A stretch of 5,809 nt of DNA from Planctomycetota bacterium (GTDB lineage: Bacteria > Planctomycetota > Planctomycetia > Pirellulales > UBA7805). Positions 1-5,414 of this stretch are shown here, one piece after another. A program made the translations under genes and the position numbers. The stretch is from assembly GCA_030605285.1 (NCBI GenBank), contig JAUWIQ010000145.1:1-5809 (forward strand), in the 5' to 3' direction. The notes under the pieces are model-generated. The model saw only the letters and a program-made list of their open reading frames with translations. It did no database searches and was not told where the DNA came from. Each line of letters starts with the position of its first letter. The stretch's first letter is position 1.

Positions 1-746
1 CCTTTTTTGGCACCCAACAAGACGCCCGCTAACTCACCGCGGGAGTTAAATATAGGACCCCCTGAATCGCCCTGACGGGCCTCCGCTGATAGCTCGATCA
101 TTTCAAAAGGATATTTCTTCCCTGGCGCGACATATTGGGTACAACGCCCCGCTGCAGAACGATAATCTCCACTGCCATAACCGGCGATCGTCAGCGGATC
201 ACCTCGCTTGGGAGGGATCGTTGAAATACTGACCGGGCTGGCCGCAGGACGCCAGATTCCGATTGCCGCCAAGTCCCAGTCTTTGTCGAGCTTCATCACA
301 GTGCCTCGCGAGCGGAACCCATCGGGAAAAATAACTTCGACCGACTCTCTCGCATCGCGAACCACGTGCCAATTCGTGATCACAATCCCGTATTTGGCCG
401 TGACATGGACCAAGGTACCCGATCCCATGGATGTCACATTCCCTTGCGAGGCAACAATACGAGCCACCGCAGGATGGGGTCGGACGTCTCGTGCCGAGGC
501 AGCGGGGGTGCCTGCAGGTCCTGAAGAAATCGGGTCGCTGCGCTGACCGCGCACGATCGTTGGGGGTCGTCACAATCCGCCCGGCTTGCAGATCTGAGCA
601 CTGCCCGTCGCGCACTGCGCGAAGACCACAAAACCAGCCAACAGGGGTAGGAAGCTGCGACGGAACAAAAACAAGCGACCTCGAAAGAGCGAGTTGGGTC
701 GCGATCCGTCGCGCTGGATAATTAGTCCAAGATGTGGGCCCGCCAT
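1..746 (-). CDS. Secreted trypsin-like (HtrA/S1 type) serine protease, interrupted by an in-frame TGA; C-terminus beyond left edge
   Basis: Translated from 746 leftwards, this frame gives an exported serine endopeptidase. Residues 1-51 form a long, basic n-region and a hydrophobic core (SFLPLLAGFVVFAQ) ending in a cleavage-like GSA-Q site. The frame then meets TGA at 572-570, followed by 189 open codons to the edge. The trypsin-like catalytic triad is complete: His in TNWHVV (codon 368-366), Asp in KDWDLAAI (codon 275-273) and Ser in GDSGGP (codon 65-63). His-Asp and Asp-Ser spacings of 31 and 70 codons are close to those of DegP-like proteases. The ATG at 746 is the first after an upstream TAG; an AGGAG sits 15 bases before it, which is a long spacing. 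Without readthrough, translation would have to restart inside, for example at GTG 554, losing the signal peptide. Protease identity is very likely; whether the gene is intact is open. No PDZ domain is visible, but the C-terminus is missing. Confidence 0.85.
570..572 (-). other. In-frame TGA between signal peptide and catalytic domain of the serine protease
   Basis: Codon 59 of the protease frame reads TGA. The signal peptide lies just before it (SAQICKPGGL) and the protease frame continues directly after it (RPPTIVRG), so no frameshift is needed to join the two. A CGA-to-TGA transition in the flexible linker would explain it. A base-calling error, a genuine nonsense mutation and readthrough cannot be told apart here. 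No selenocysteine context is evident. Confidence 0.85.
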
Positions 747-789
747 CGTGGCACGATTCCACTCCTAACCAATCGTCAAAAACGGGCAA

Positions 790-825
790 AAAGAATGGGG
801 ATTTTTGTGCCGGCCGTCATTCTTT
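790..825 (-). repeat. 8-bp inverted repeat between two minus-strand genes, possible weak terminator
   Basis: AAAGAATG (790-797) and CATTCTTT (818-825) are perfect reverse complements around a 20-base loop. On the minus strand the second arm runs into two more T residues, giving a TTTTT run, 87 bases past the stop of the 912-1421 gene. The stem is AT-rich and the loop is large, so termination is only a possibility. Confidence 0.25.
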
Positions 826-911
826 ACCGAGGCCCTACAAGCCTTGCCGGTGCGATCGGCAAAGTCCCACCAAGCTGCGGAAACTCCGTGAGCTGGCTCG
901 ATTCCACGCCT

Positions 912-1421
912 TCAGATGGCAGTCTCTGGGAGCGCCCTGCGACCACGGATGCGAAAATAGGCCCAACCCAAACTGAGTATTGCGAGGATTCCCGCGGCCA
1001 CCCGTCGGGCGGACCGGGCCTGCAGACCGGGTGCGGAGGGCGCGGCAACTCGGCCTGGAACGCTCGAGAGCAGGAAGCGTGGATCGCCCAAAAAAATTGC
1101 GCCCTCATGGAGGGGTAACTTGGCGGGCCGGAAATGCTCCCAATCGGCAACCGCCCGCTGAAAAGACCGGTCCTCTCCGAGAACCTCGCCACCCATTGGT
1201 GGCTCCTCCTTTTCCGCGGGCTCAAAAAAGTAGTCCCCCCGTTGCGCGTTGAACAATGGGGGCAACGCCTCCTCGGTCTCGCCTGCCGCGGGCGCCAGGA
1301 CGCCGACCGGATCGACCAGGGCATCTCGGAGGGGATTCCCGTCCTCCGCTCGAGCGGAGGATAAGAGGGCCAGGCTCAACGCGACCACCGCAACTGCTGG
1401 AAAATTAGTCAGAGGACCCAT
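912..1421 (-). CDS. Hypothetical exported protein with signal peptide and C-terminal membrane anchor (169 aa)
   Basis: I do not recognise the family. Residues 1-25 form a signal peptide: core AVAVVALSLALLSS and cleavage after ARA, before EDGN. Residues 26 to about 130 are rich in Pro, Glu and Ala, with a stretch DYFFEPAEKEEPP and a more ordered part around ADWEHFRPAKLPLHEGAIFLGDPRFLL. Near the C-terminus VAAGILAILSLGWAYF could span the membrane once; it is followed by basic RIRGRR, as in a stop-transfer anchor. This predicts a type I membrane protein with an outward domain and a short cytoplasmic tail. The ATG at 1421 is chosen because it starts the signal peptide, although the n-region lacks positive charge. 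A GTG at 1481 would add 20 residues. No Shine-Dalgarno precedes the ATG, but a promoter-like sequence ends six bases before it. The tail LPETAI follows the basic residues and is not a sortase signal. Confidence 0.7.
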   Translation of the reverse strand: MGPLTNFPAVAVVALSLALLSSARAEDGNPLRDALVDPVGVLAPAAGETEEALPPLFNAQRGDYFFEPAEKEEPPMGGEVLGEDRSFQRAVADWEHFRPAKLPLHEGAIFLGDPRFLLSSVPGRVAAPSAPGLQARSARRVAAGILAILSLGWAYFRIRGRRALPETAI

Positions 1422-1427
1422 GCGGAA

Positions 1428-1457
1428 ATTGAACCATTCACACTGCTCGGGAGTCAA
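1428..1457 (-). promoter_or_regulatory. Candidate sigma70-type promoter for the 912-1421 gene, possibly giving a leaderless transcript
   Basis: On the minus strand TTGACT (1457-1452, five of six matches to TTGACA) is followed after 18 bases by TTCAAT (1433-1428, four of six matches to TATAAT). Only six bases then separate it from the ATG at 1421, so transcription would begin at or next to the start codon. This fits the absence of a ribosome binding site. A second TTGACT lies 11 bases upstream in the tandem repeat. The match could be chance. Confidence 0.3.
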
Positions 1458-1473
1458 GAGAAAGTCAAGAGAA
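1452..1473. repeat. Perfect 11-bp tandem repeat, two copies
   Basis: AGTCAAGAGAA occurs at 1452-1462 and again directly at 1463-1473. On the minus strand each copy carries TTGACT, which resembles a -35 element, so the duplication doubles a possible promoter or regulator half-site upstream of the 912-1421 gene. Confidence 0.85.
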
Positions 1474-1534
1474 AAGGACACTGCGGGCCGCGAGGCCTAA
1501 CCGTCGGAGCGCGGCACATGCGGGGCCTTTGAGC

Positions 1535-1564
1535 AGCCAGAGCCCCTCTCCAGAGGGACCGGCT
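1535..1564. repeat. Hairpin in the divergent intergenic region
   Basis: CCCTCT (1544-1549) and AGAGGG (1552-1557) pair around two bases, and AGCC (1535-1538) can pair with GGCT (1561-1564) outside them across a small internal loop. No T-run follows on either strand. It could be an operator or part of a structured 5' leader of the plus-strand gene at 1743. Confidence 0.4.
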
Positions 1565-1581
1565 ACTTGACGATCTTTGAG

Positions 1582-1602
1582 CCCAACCTGTAAGGTGTTG
1601 GG
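1582..1602. repeat. Second hairpin in the divergent intergenic region
   Basis: CCCAAC (1582-1587) and GTTGGG (1597-1602) form a six-base stem with a nine-base loop; further pairs inside the loop are possible with one bulged base. There is no T-run, so it does not look like an intrinsic terminator. Confidence 0.35.
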
Positions 1603-1727
1603 TTGCGTCCGTAACTTGAAATAGAACCGCAGGTTAGTTGCCGCCCTGGCCGATCTGCCACGATGCCGGTTTTCGGTTGCATACGACGTGGCTGCGGAAT
1701 TCAACTTCAAACGGGAATCAGGCGAAC

Positions 1728-1733
1728 GAGGTG
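1728..1733 (+). promoter_or_regulatory. Shine-Dalgarno fixing the start of the Sua5-phosphatase gene
   Basis: GAGGTG lies nine bases before the ATG at 1743, a normal spacing. It favours this start over the in-frame ATG at 1638, whose extra 35 residues precede the known Sua5 fold and show no family features. Confidence 0.7.
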
Positions 1734-1742
1734 GGTCACTCT

Positions 1743-2873
1743 ATGGCTCCTGTGGTAATCGATACACGCGGTGCGGAGGATACCCGTGATGTGGTGCATC
1801 AGGCCGTCCAGGCACTCACCGAAGGACATTTGGTGGCCTTCCCCACAGAAACCGTCTACGGAGTTGCGGCCAGCGCACTGAACGAGAACGCCGTCCAGCG
1901 GCTTTTGAAAGCAAAGGGTCGCGCGCTGGGACATCCACTCACGCTCGCCGTTCGCAGCGCAGAAGAAGCACTCGACTATGTTCCAGACCTCGGTCCGATG
2001 GGCCGGCGATTGTCTCGACGTTGCTGGCCCGGACCCCTCACCCTGGTTGCTGAGAATCATCATCATGAGAGCCTGCTTACCCAGTTGCCCCCGGGCGTAC
2101 GAAGTGCGGTCATTCCGAACGGAACCATCGGTCTGCGTGTGCCCGCACATCCGCTGATTCTGGATGTCTTGAGAATGCTCACGGGTCCCGTGACCCTCAC
2201 CAGCGCCAACCAAACGGGGCATCCGGAAACGGTCACTGCGGAAGAGGTCGTGGCTGAACTTGGAGACAACATCGATCTGGTCCTGGATGCCGGAAAAAGT
2301 CGTCTCGGGCAACCCTCTTCGGTCGTCAAGGTCACCAACTTAAATTATGAAATCCTTCGCGAAGGCGTGGTAACCCAACAGCATTTGAAAAGACTCTCCA
2401 GCCTAATGATTTTGATTGTCTGCACGGGGAACACCTGTCGTAGCCCCATGGGAGAGGCAATCGGCCGGCAACTGATTGCAGAAAAAATCGGGTGCCCGGA
2501 AAAAGACATTGAAGAATACGGCATCATCATCGCGTCTGCCGGGATCGCGGCCATGGCGGGTGGACGGGCCTCGACTCAGGGCATCGAGGTGATGGCAGGC
2601 ATCGGACTCGACCTCTCTCAGCACTGCGCCCAACCTGTCACCGATCAGATGGTGCGACATGCCGATCTCATCTTGACTATGACCCGGGCACACCGCGAAG
2701 CATTAGTCGCACAATGGCCGGATGCTGCGTCCCGCACGCAGGTCTTGCGCACGGATGGCAAAGATGTCTCGGATCCGATTGGTGAATCGGTTGAAGAGTA
2801 CAGACGCTGTGCGGAACAGATCCGGACTGAGCTTGAAACACGTATTCAAAACCTGGCAATCGACCCAGTCTAA
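1743..2873 (+). CDS. Fused threonylcarbamoyl-AMP synthase (Sua5/YrdC) and low-molecular-weight (YwlE-type) phosphatase, 376 aa
   Basis: Two complete cytoplasmic enzymes share one frame. Residues about 15-215 are a Sua5/YrdC/YwlC domain, which makes threonylcarbamoyl-AMP from threonine, bicarbonate and ATP for t6A37 of ANN-decoding tRNAs. Visible motifs are FPTETVYGV (33-41), the nucleotide-binding Lys/Arg region KAKGRALGHPLTL (56-68), WPGPLTL (95-101), GLRVP (130-134), TSAN (153-156) and REGVV (206-210). Residues 222-376 are a low-molecular-weight phosphatase: loop CTGNTCRS with nucleophile Cys227 and Arg233, SAG at 265-267, and general acid Asp344 in DPIG. The loop threonine (Thr231) and second cysteine match B. 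subtilis YwlE, a protein-arginine phosphatase, so phosphoarginine is a plausible but unproven substrate. The second domain begins exactly at a Met with no linker. rpiB follows after 40 bases. The long Sua5 C-terminal domain of SUA5 proper is absent, so the first half is YrdC/YwlC-like in size. Confidence 0.93.
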   Translation: MAPVVIDTRGAEDTRDVVHQAVQALTEGHLVAFPTETVYGVAASALNENAVQRLLKAKGRALGHPLTLAVRSAEEALDYVPDLGPMGRRLSRRCWPGPLTLVAENHHHESLLTQLPPGVRSAVIPNGTIGLRVPAHPLILDVLRMLTGPVTLTSANQTGHPETVTAEEVVAELGDNIDLVLDAGKSRLGQPSSVVKVTNLNYEILREGVVTQQHLKRLSSLMILIVCTGNTCRSPMGEAIGRQLIAEKIGCPEKDIEEYGIIIASAGIAAMAGGRASTQGIEVMAGIGLDLSQHCAQPVTDQMVRHADLILTMTRAHREALVAQWPDAASRTQVLRTDGKDVSDPIGESVEEYRRCAEQIRTELETRIQNLAIDPV

Positions 2874-2913
2874 ATCATCCGAAACTGCAAAAAACGACGG
2901 GAAAATAGCAACC

Positions 2914-3366
2914 ATGCGAATTTCGGTAGGGAGTGACCATCGTGGCGTTCAAGTGAAAAAGCAAATTATTTCGTTGCTTGGACAGCTTGGCCATGAAACA
3001 AACGATATTGGCACACAAAGCGAAGAAAGTGTCGATTACCCGGACATCGCCGCGGAGGTTGCCCGACGTGTCAGCGACGGAGAAGCGGATCGGGGAATTC
3101 TGATTTGTGGCACGGGCATCGGGATGACCATCGCTGCCAATAAGTTCCCCGGCGTCCGCGCAGCACCCTGCCATGACGACCTGACTGCGGAAATGAGTCG
3201 GCGACACAATGACTTGAACGTCCTTTGTCTTTCAGCGGATCTTTTGGGGGTCAAACTGATTGATCGCATGGTCGAGATTTGGCTGGAGGCAGAATTTGAT
3301 GGCGGGCGGCATGCCCGACGGGTTGAAAAGATCGCCGATCTCGATCAGAAACTCGGGGCCCACTAA
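2914..3366 (+). CDS. rpiB: Ribose-5-phosphate isomerase B (150 aa)
   Basis: It interconverts ribose 5-phosphate and ribulose 5-phosphate in the non-oxidative pentose phosphate pathway, in the cytoplasm. The length matches the RpiB/LacAB family (about 150 residues). Visible features are the N-terminal SDHRG (7-11), DYPDIA (41-46), the catalytic-cysteine loop GILICGTGIG (61-70) with Cys65, the AANKFPGVRA stretch (74-83), and SRRHNDLNVL (95-104), which carries the conserved His98-Asn99-Asp100. GGRHARRV near residue 130 is the usual C-terminal phosphate-binding region. The start is the ATG at 2914, which places MRISVGSDH at the family N-terminus; the frame stays open further upstream but overlaps the preceding gene. 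The Shine-Dalgarno is weak. The 40-base gap and common strand suggest cotranscription with the Sua5-phosphatase gene. An RpiB-type allose-6-phosphate isomerase activity cannot be excluded from sequence alone. Confidence 0.95.
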   Translation: MRISVGSDHRGVQVKKQIISLLGQLGHETNDIGTQSEESVDYPDIAAEVARRVSDGEADRGILICGTGIGMTIAANKFPGVRAAPCHDDLTAEMSRRHNDLNVLCLSADLLGVKLIDRMVEIWLEAEFDGGRHARRVEKIADLDQKLGAH

Positions 3367-3396
3367 GTCAGGCACGGTGCGACGCTTTAACGCCTC

Positions 3397-3445
3397 TGCA
3401 GGCCAACTGGCCGAGTTTAACGATTACAACAAGTTTGCAGGCCAA
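3397..3445. repeat. 10-bp direct repeat downstream of rpiB
   Basis: TGCAGGCCAA occurs at 3397-3406 and 3436-3445, 39 bases apart. The rest of the 277-base gap after rpiB shows no convincing gene, terminator or promoter. The repeat may be chance. Confidence 0.5.
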
Positions 3446-3628
3446 GTTTCTCAGTTGTGCGGATCGACAGCCTGACGATTTTGCTTCCTTCCGCTGAACT
3501 CTTCGGCCCGCCTATTGATCCTCGCTTGATCGTTGTTAAAGTCGAAGGGTAAGAGGCAACTGCTGCTTCCCTATGTGAAATCAGCGGCCCAGCCCAACCC
3601 CATCCGTACGAAGCTTTTCGAGATCCCA

Positions 3629-3634
3629 AGAGGA
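3629..3634 (+). promoter_or_regulatory. Shine-Dalgarno fixing the start of the 196-aa acidic protein
   Basis: AGAGGA lies nine bases before the ATG at 3644. It favours this start over a TTG at 3533 in the same frame, which would add a basic 37-residue stretch unlike the acidic body of the protein. Confidence 0.65.
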
Positions 3635-3643
3635 CAAGAATCG

Positions 3644-4234
3644 ATGTCACAGCCTGAGACGCAATCATTCGATTTCGACGATGTCGATCATATTATGCGT
3701 AACGCCGAGTTGCGCAATCAGCTGGAGCCCTATGTTGATGAAGCCATTTGCCGGGTCAACGTGGAGGCATTTTCGACGGCCAAGGAAAACGAATTCTTGG
3801 CTTCCATGTTAGCCTGGGAACGGGCCCCCGTGCTCCCAATTTCCGAATGGTTCGAGCCGCCTTTGTCGCTGCCGTTGCCTGATACATTTTCGGATGACGA
3901 TCAGGGCAACATTGAGTTGCACACGGTACTCTGGGAGACAATCGACCACTTGTTCGAAAAGCGGATTGTACTCGACTTCACCGACCATCTTTCAGATCGA
4001 GAACTCTACTGTCTGATTTCGCGTGACATCCTCCCCAGTGAAGAAAAAAAGCTCGACACGACCGACAGCTACCTGCACTGGGATTGTGCCGATGCCAGTC
4101 GTCATCCACTCGTCTGGTTGGGTTACTACGCGTCGGAAGCGGAGCGTGAGGAATGGACCCGAGAACATAACCGGATCGCGCCACCGCGGGAAACACCCCC
4201 TCATCGGCGACAGCTGCCCCGCCGGCCCCTCTAG
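3644..4234 (+). CDS. Unrecognised acidic cytoplasmic protein (196 aa)
   Basis: I do not recognise the family. There is no signal peptide or membrane segment. The N-terminus is acidic (FDFDDVD, 9-15). A helical, aromatic-rich body follows, with NELRNQL-like charged helices near 19-50, a Pro-rich loop WFEPPLSLPLPD (69-80), and LHTVLWETIDHLFEKRIVLD (92-111). A His/Trp/Cys cluster, YLHWDCAD (143-150), precedes WLGYYASEAEREEW (158-171). The last 18 or so residues switch to a basic Pro/Arg tail (PPHRRQLPRRPL). The clustered His, Cys and Asp near 145-150 might bind a metal or substrate, but this is only suggestion. A good Shine-Dalgarno and coding-like composition support a real gene. It lies 277 bases after rpiB, too far to assume one operon, and converges on the rhomboid gene. 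Its TAG stop lies in the first copy of a 16-bp tandem repeat. Confidence 0.75.
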   Translation: MSQPETQSFDFDDVDHIMRNAELRNQLEPYVDEAICRVNVEAFSTAKENEFLASMLAWERAPVLPISEWFEPPLSLPLPDTFSDDDQGNIELHTVLWETIDHLFEKRIVLDFTDHLSDRELYCLISRDILPSEEKKLDTTDSYLHWDCADASRHPLVWLGYYASEAEREEWTREHNRIAPPRETPPHRRQLPRRPL

Positions 4235-4257
4235 CCGCGGACCCCTCTAGCCGCGGA
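4226..4257. repeat. Perfect 16-bp tandem duplication spanning a stop codon
   Basis: CCCCTCTAGCCGCGGA occurs at 4226-4241 and is repeated directly at 4242-4257. Each copy contains the palindromes CTAG and CCGCGG. The TAG at 4232-4234 ends the acidic-protein gene in the first copy, so the second copy is untranslated. It looks like a replication-slippage duplication. Confidence 0.95.
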
Positions 4258-4313
4258 ATGGTCCCTGGCGAGGACCGCAGCACCTCGAACAGGGCCCGCC
4301 CGCGGCGAAGCAT

Positions 4314-4340
4314 GCTCACGGGTGTATGCACACCGTGCGC
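4314..4340. terminator. Hairpin between convergent genes, possible transcript end
   Basis: CACGG plus TGT (4317-4321 and 4323-4325, with one bulged G at 4322) pairs with ACACCGTG (4330-4337) around the loop ATGC. Two more pairs (GC with GC at 4314-4315 and 4339-4340) extend it past one mismatch. It starts four bases after the rhomboid stop codon on the minus strand. No T-run follows on either strand, so it is an atypical terminator or a stabilising 3' hairpin. Confidence 0.35.
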
Positions 4341-4343
4341 TCC

Positions 4344-5240
4344 TTAGCGATCCCGATTTTTATAGCGTTCGCTGGCCCGCTGCAGGGTGCGTCTCTCTTT
4401 ACGGGTTAAGCTGGCTTCCCCTTCCCGGGCAATCTTGGCGAGCAAGCGATCGACTTCGCGGTGCAGGTTGTCGACCTCCGGCTCGTGGAGGTGAACCTTG
4501 GGTCGCGGGCCGAGTCGCTGGAGCAGGCCCCGACTCGGCAGCCAGTGGCCCAAATCCCAGCCGGTCTTGTAAAAAATCCAGCCGCAGGCCGCGCCGATTA
4601 GGTGGGCTCCGTGGGCCACGTGAGAATCGCTAAAGCTCCCTACAAAATCGTAGATTAAAAACAAAACCCCAAGGACCCAGGCTTTCACGGGAATCACAAA
4701 ATAAAGCAGCAAGGTGCGGTGCGGGAAGTGACAGATGTAGAGGATAATGACCCCGGCAACTCCGCCCGATGCCCCCAGCAAGGTGATTGGTCCCCCTTTA
4801 AGCAATTGCTCGGCATACAGACCTAAGACCCCTGAGAGAGCAATGGTCGAGAGATAAAAGGAGAGAAACCGCCGCTTGCCGTAAATCGCCTCCACGTCAC
4901 GGCCAAAGAACCAGAGGCAAAACATATTGCCCAGGATATGCCAAATCGTGTGGGGCGAGTGTACAAATCCATAGGTCACAATCTGCCAGAGTTTCCAGTT
5001 GGTGACGAAAAGGCCGCTGTCGAGTGCTAAGTACCGTGAGGTAAATTGATACCCGCTGCCTTTGTCAAAAAGGATCTCAAACAGATACACGATCACGTTG
5101 AGGATCACCAGATTGGTAACCATCAGCCGGCCCTGGCCACCCCAGGGGCGACCCTGGCCACCGTATTGCCCACCCGAGCCGCCAAAGGGAGAGCCACCCT
5201 GTGGATCTTGCGAGTAGTAATCGCGACTATCGATACCCAT
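4344..5240 (-). CDS. Rhomboid family intramembrane serine protease (298 aa)
   Basis: It is predicted to cleave membrane-protein segments within the lipid bilayer. The active site is visible: Ser158 in LLGASGGVAG and His213 in HGAHLIG form the catalytic dyad, and the H-x3-N motif (His101, Asn105 in WHILGNMF), which helps form the oxyanion site, is present. About six membrane segments fit: roughly 41-58, 98-113, 125-145, 152-170, 176-196 and 208-224. The N-terminal 38 residues are Gly/Gln-rich and soluble, with WGGQGR/YGGQGR-like repeats. The C-terminal 65 or so residues are cytoplasmic and charged. They carry a motif of the form VDxLLxKIxxxGxxSLTxxExxxL, seen at the end of many bacterial rhomboids. 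The ATG at 5240 is the first in frame and has no Shine-Dalgarno; Met40 is an alternative that would remove the Gly-rich tail. Substrates cannot be inferred. Confidence 0.95.
   Translation of the reverse strand: MGIDSRDYYSQDPQGGSPFGGSGGQYGGQGRPWGGQGRLMVTNLVILNVIVYLFEILFDKGSGYQFTSRYLALDSGLFVTNWKLWQIVTYGFVHSPHTIWHILGNMFCLWFFGRDVEAIYGKRRFLSFYLSTIALSGVLGLYAEQLLKGGPITLLGASGGVAGVIILYICHFPHRTLLLYFVIPVKAWVLGVLFLIYDFVGSFSDSHVAHGAHLIGAACGWIFYKTGWDLGHWLPSRGLLQRLGPRPKVHLHEPEVDNLHREVDRLLAKIAREGEASLTRKERRTLQRASERYKNRDR
5131..5162 (-). repeat. Short repeats encoding the Gly-rich N-terminus of the rhomboid
   Basis: CCCTGGCCACC occurs at 5131-5141 and 5152-5162, a 21-base period. On the minus strand these encode two GGQGR units at residues 27-31 and 34-38, so the tail probably grew by local duplication. 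Confidence 0.7.
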
Positions 5241-5387
5241 AGGTCATGGAGCGGATAGGTTGGGACCCGAGCGTACAATGGTACTTGCGGGTATCCTGGG
5301 GGATAAAAACCGCAGCGGAAAACGATCAACGATCCAAGTGTAGAATACTTCCCGGGGCCTGCAAAGACGAGATTACCTGGAGCAGAG

Positions 5388-5407
5388 ATTGCCCTGGGCA
5401 ATTGCCC
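5388..5407. repeat. Overlapping dyad symmetry with palindrome GGGCAATTGCCC
   Basis: ATTGCCC (5388-5394) is followed after one base by its complement GGGCAAT (5396-5402), which overlaps a second ATTGCCC (5401-5407). The last 12 bases form a perfect palindrome. It lies eight bases past the stop of the coiled-coil gene on the minus strand and upstream of the rhomboid gene. It has no T-run and could be a 3' hairpin or an operator. Confidence 0.6.
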
Positions 5408-5414
5408 CTGCGAA

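Larger units (their letters stand above)
1422..1742. other. 321-base divergent intergenic region with repeats, a candidate promoter and hairpins
   Basis: No convincing gene lies here; the open frames are short, lack family features and overlap repeats. Next to the minus-strand gene are an 11-bp tandem repeat and a promoter-like pair. The middle holds two hairpins, each preceded by CTTTGAGC (1527-1534 and 1575-1582). A Shine-Dalgarno for the plus-strand gene is at the right end. I could not identify a plus-strand promoter with convincing -35 and -10 elements. Confidence 0.7.

Noticed and set aside
199..789. Long minus-strand open frame overlapping the serine protease
   Set aside because: It is in another frame; the protease frame has the signal peptide and all catalytic motifs, and this one has none.
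844..862. TTGCCG/CGGCAA inverted repeat as a terminator
   Set aside because: The stem is only six bases and no T-run follows on either strand.
912..929. LPETAI at the C-terminus as a sortase (LPxTG) signal
   Set aside because: In a sorting signal the motif comes before the membrane segment and basic tail; here it comes after both, and the fifth residue is not Gly.
1465..1710. 81-residue minus-strand open frame in the divergent intergenic region
   Set aside because: No family features or ribosome binding site, and it overlaps the hairpins and tandem repeat.
1638..1742. 35-residue N-terminal extension of the Sua5-phosphatase protein
   Set aside because: A Shine-Dalgarno nine bases before 1743 and the family N-terminus both favour the later ATG.
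1707..2338. Minus-strand open frames opposite the Sua5 domain
   Set aside because: They are antisense shadows of a well-supported enzyme gene, with no recognisable domain.
5241..5414. A sigma70 promoter for the rhomboid gene
   Set aside because: Candidate pairs such as TTGATC with TATCCC, or TTGCAG with TACACT, match the consensus too poorly to support.
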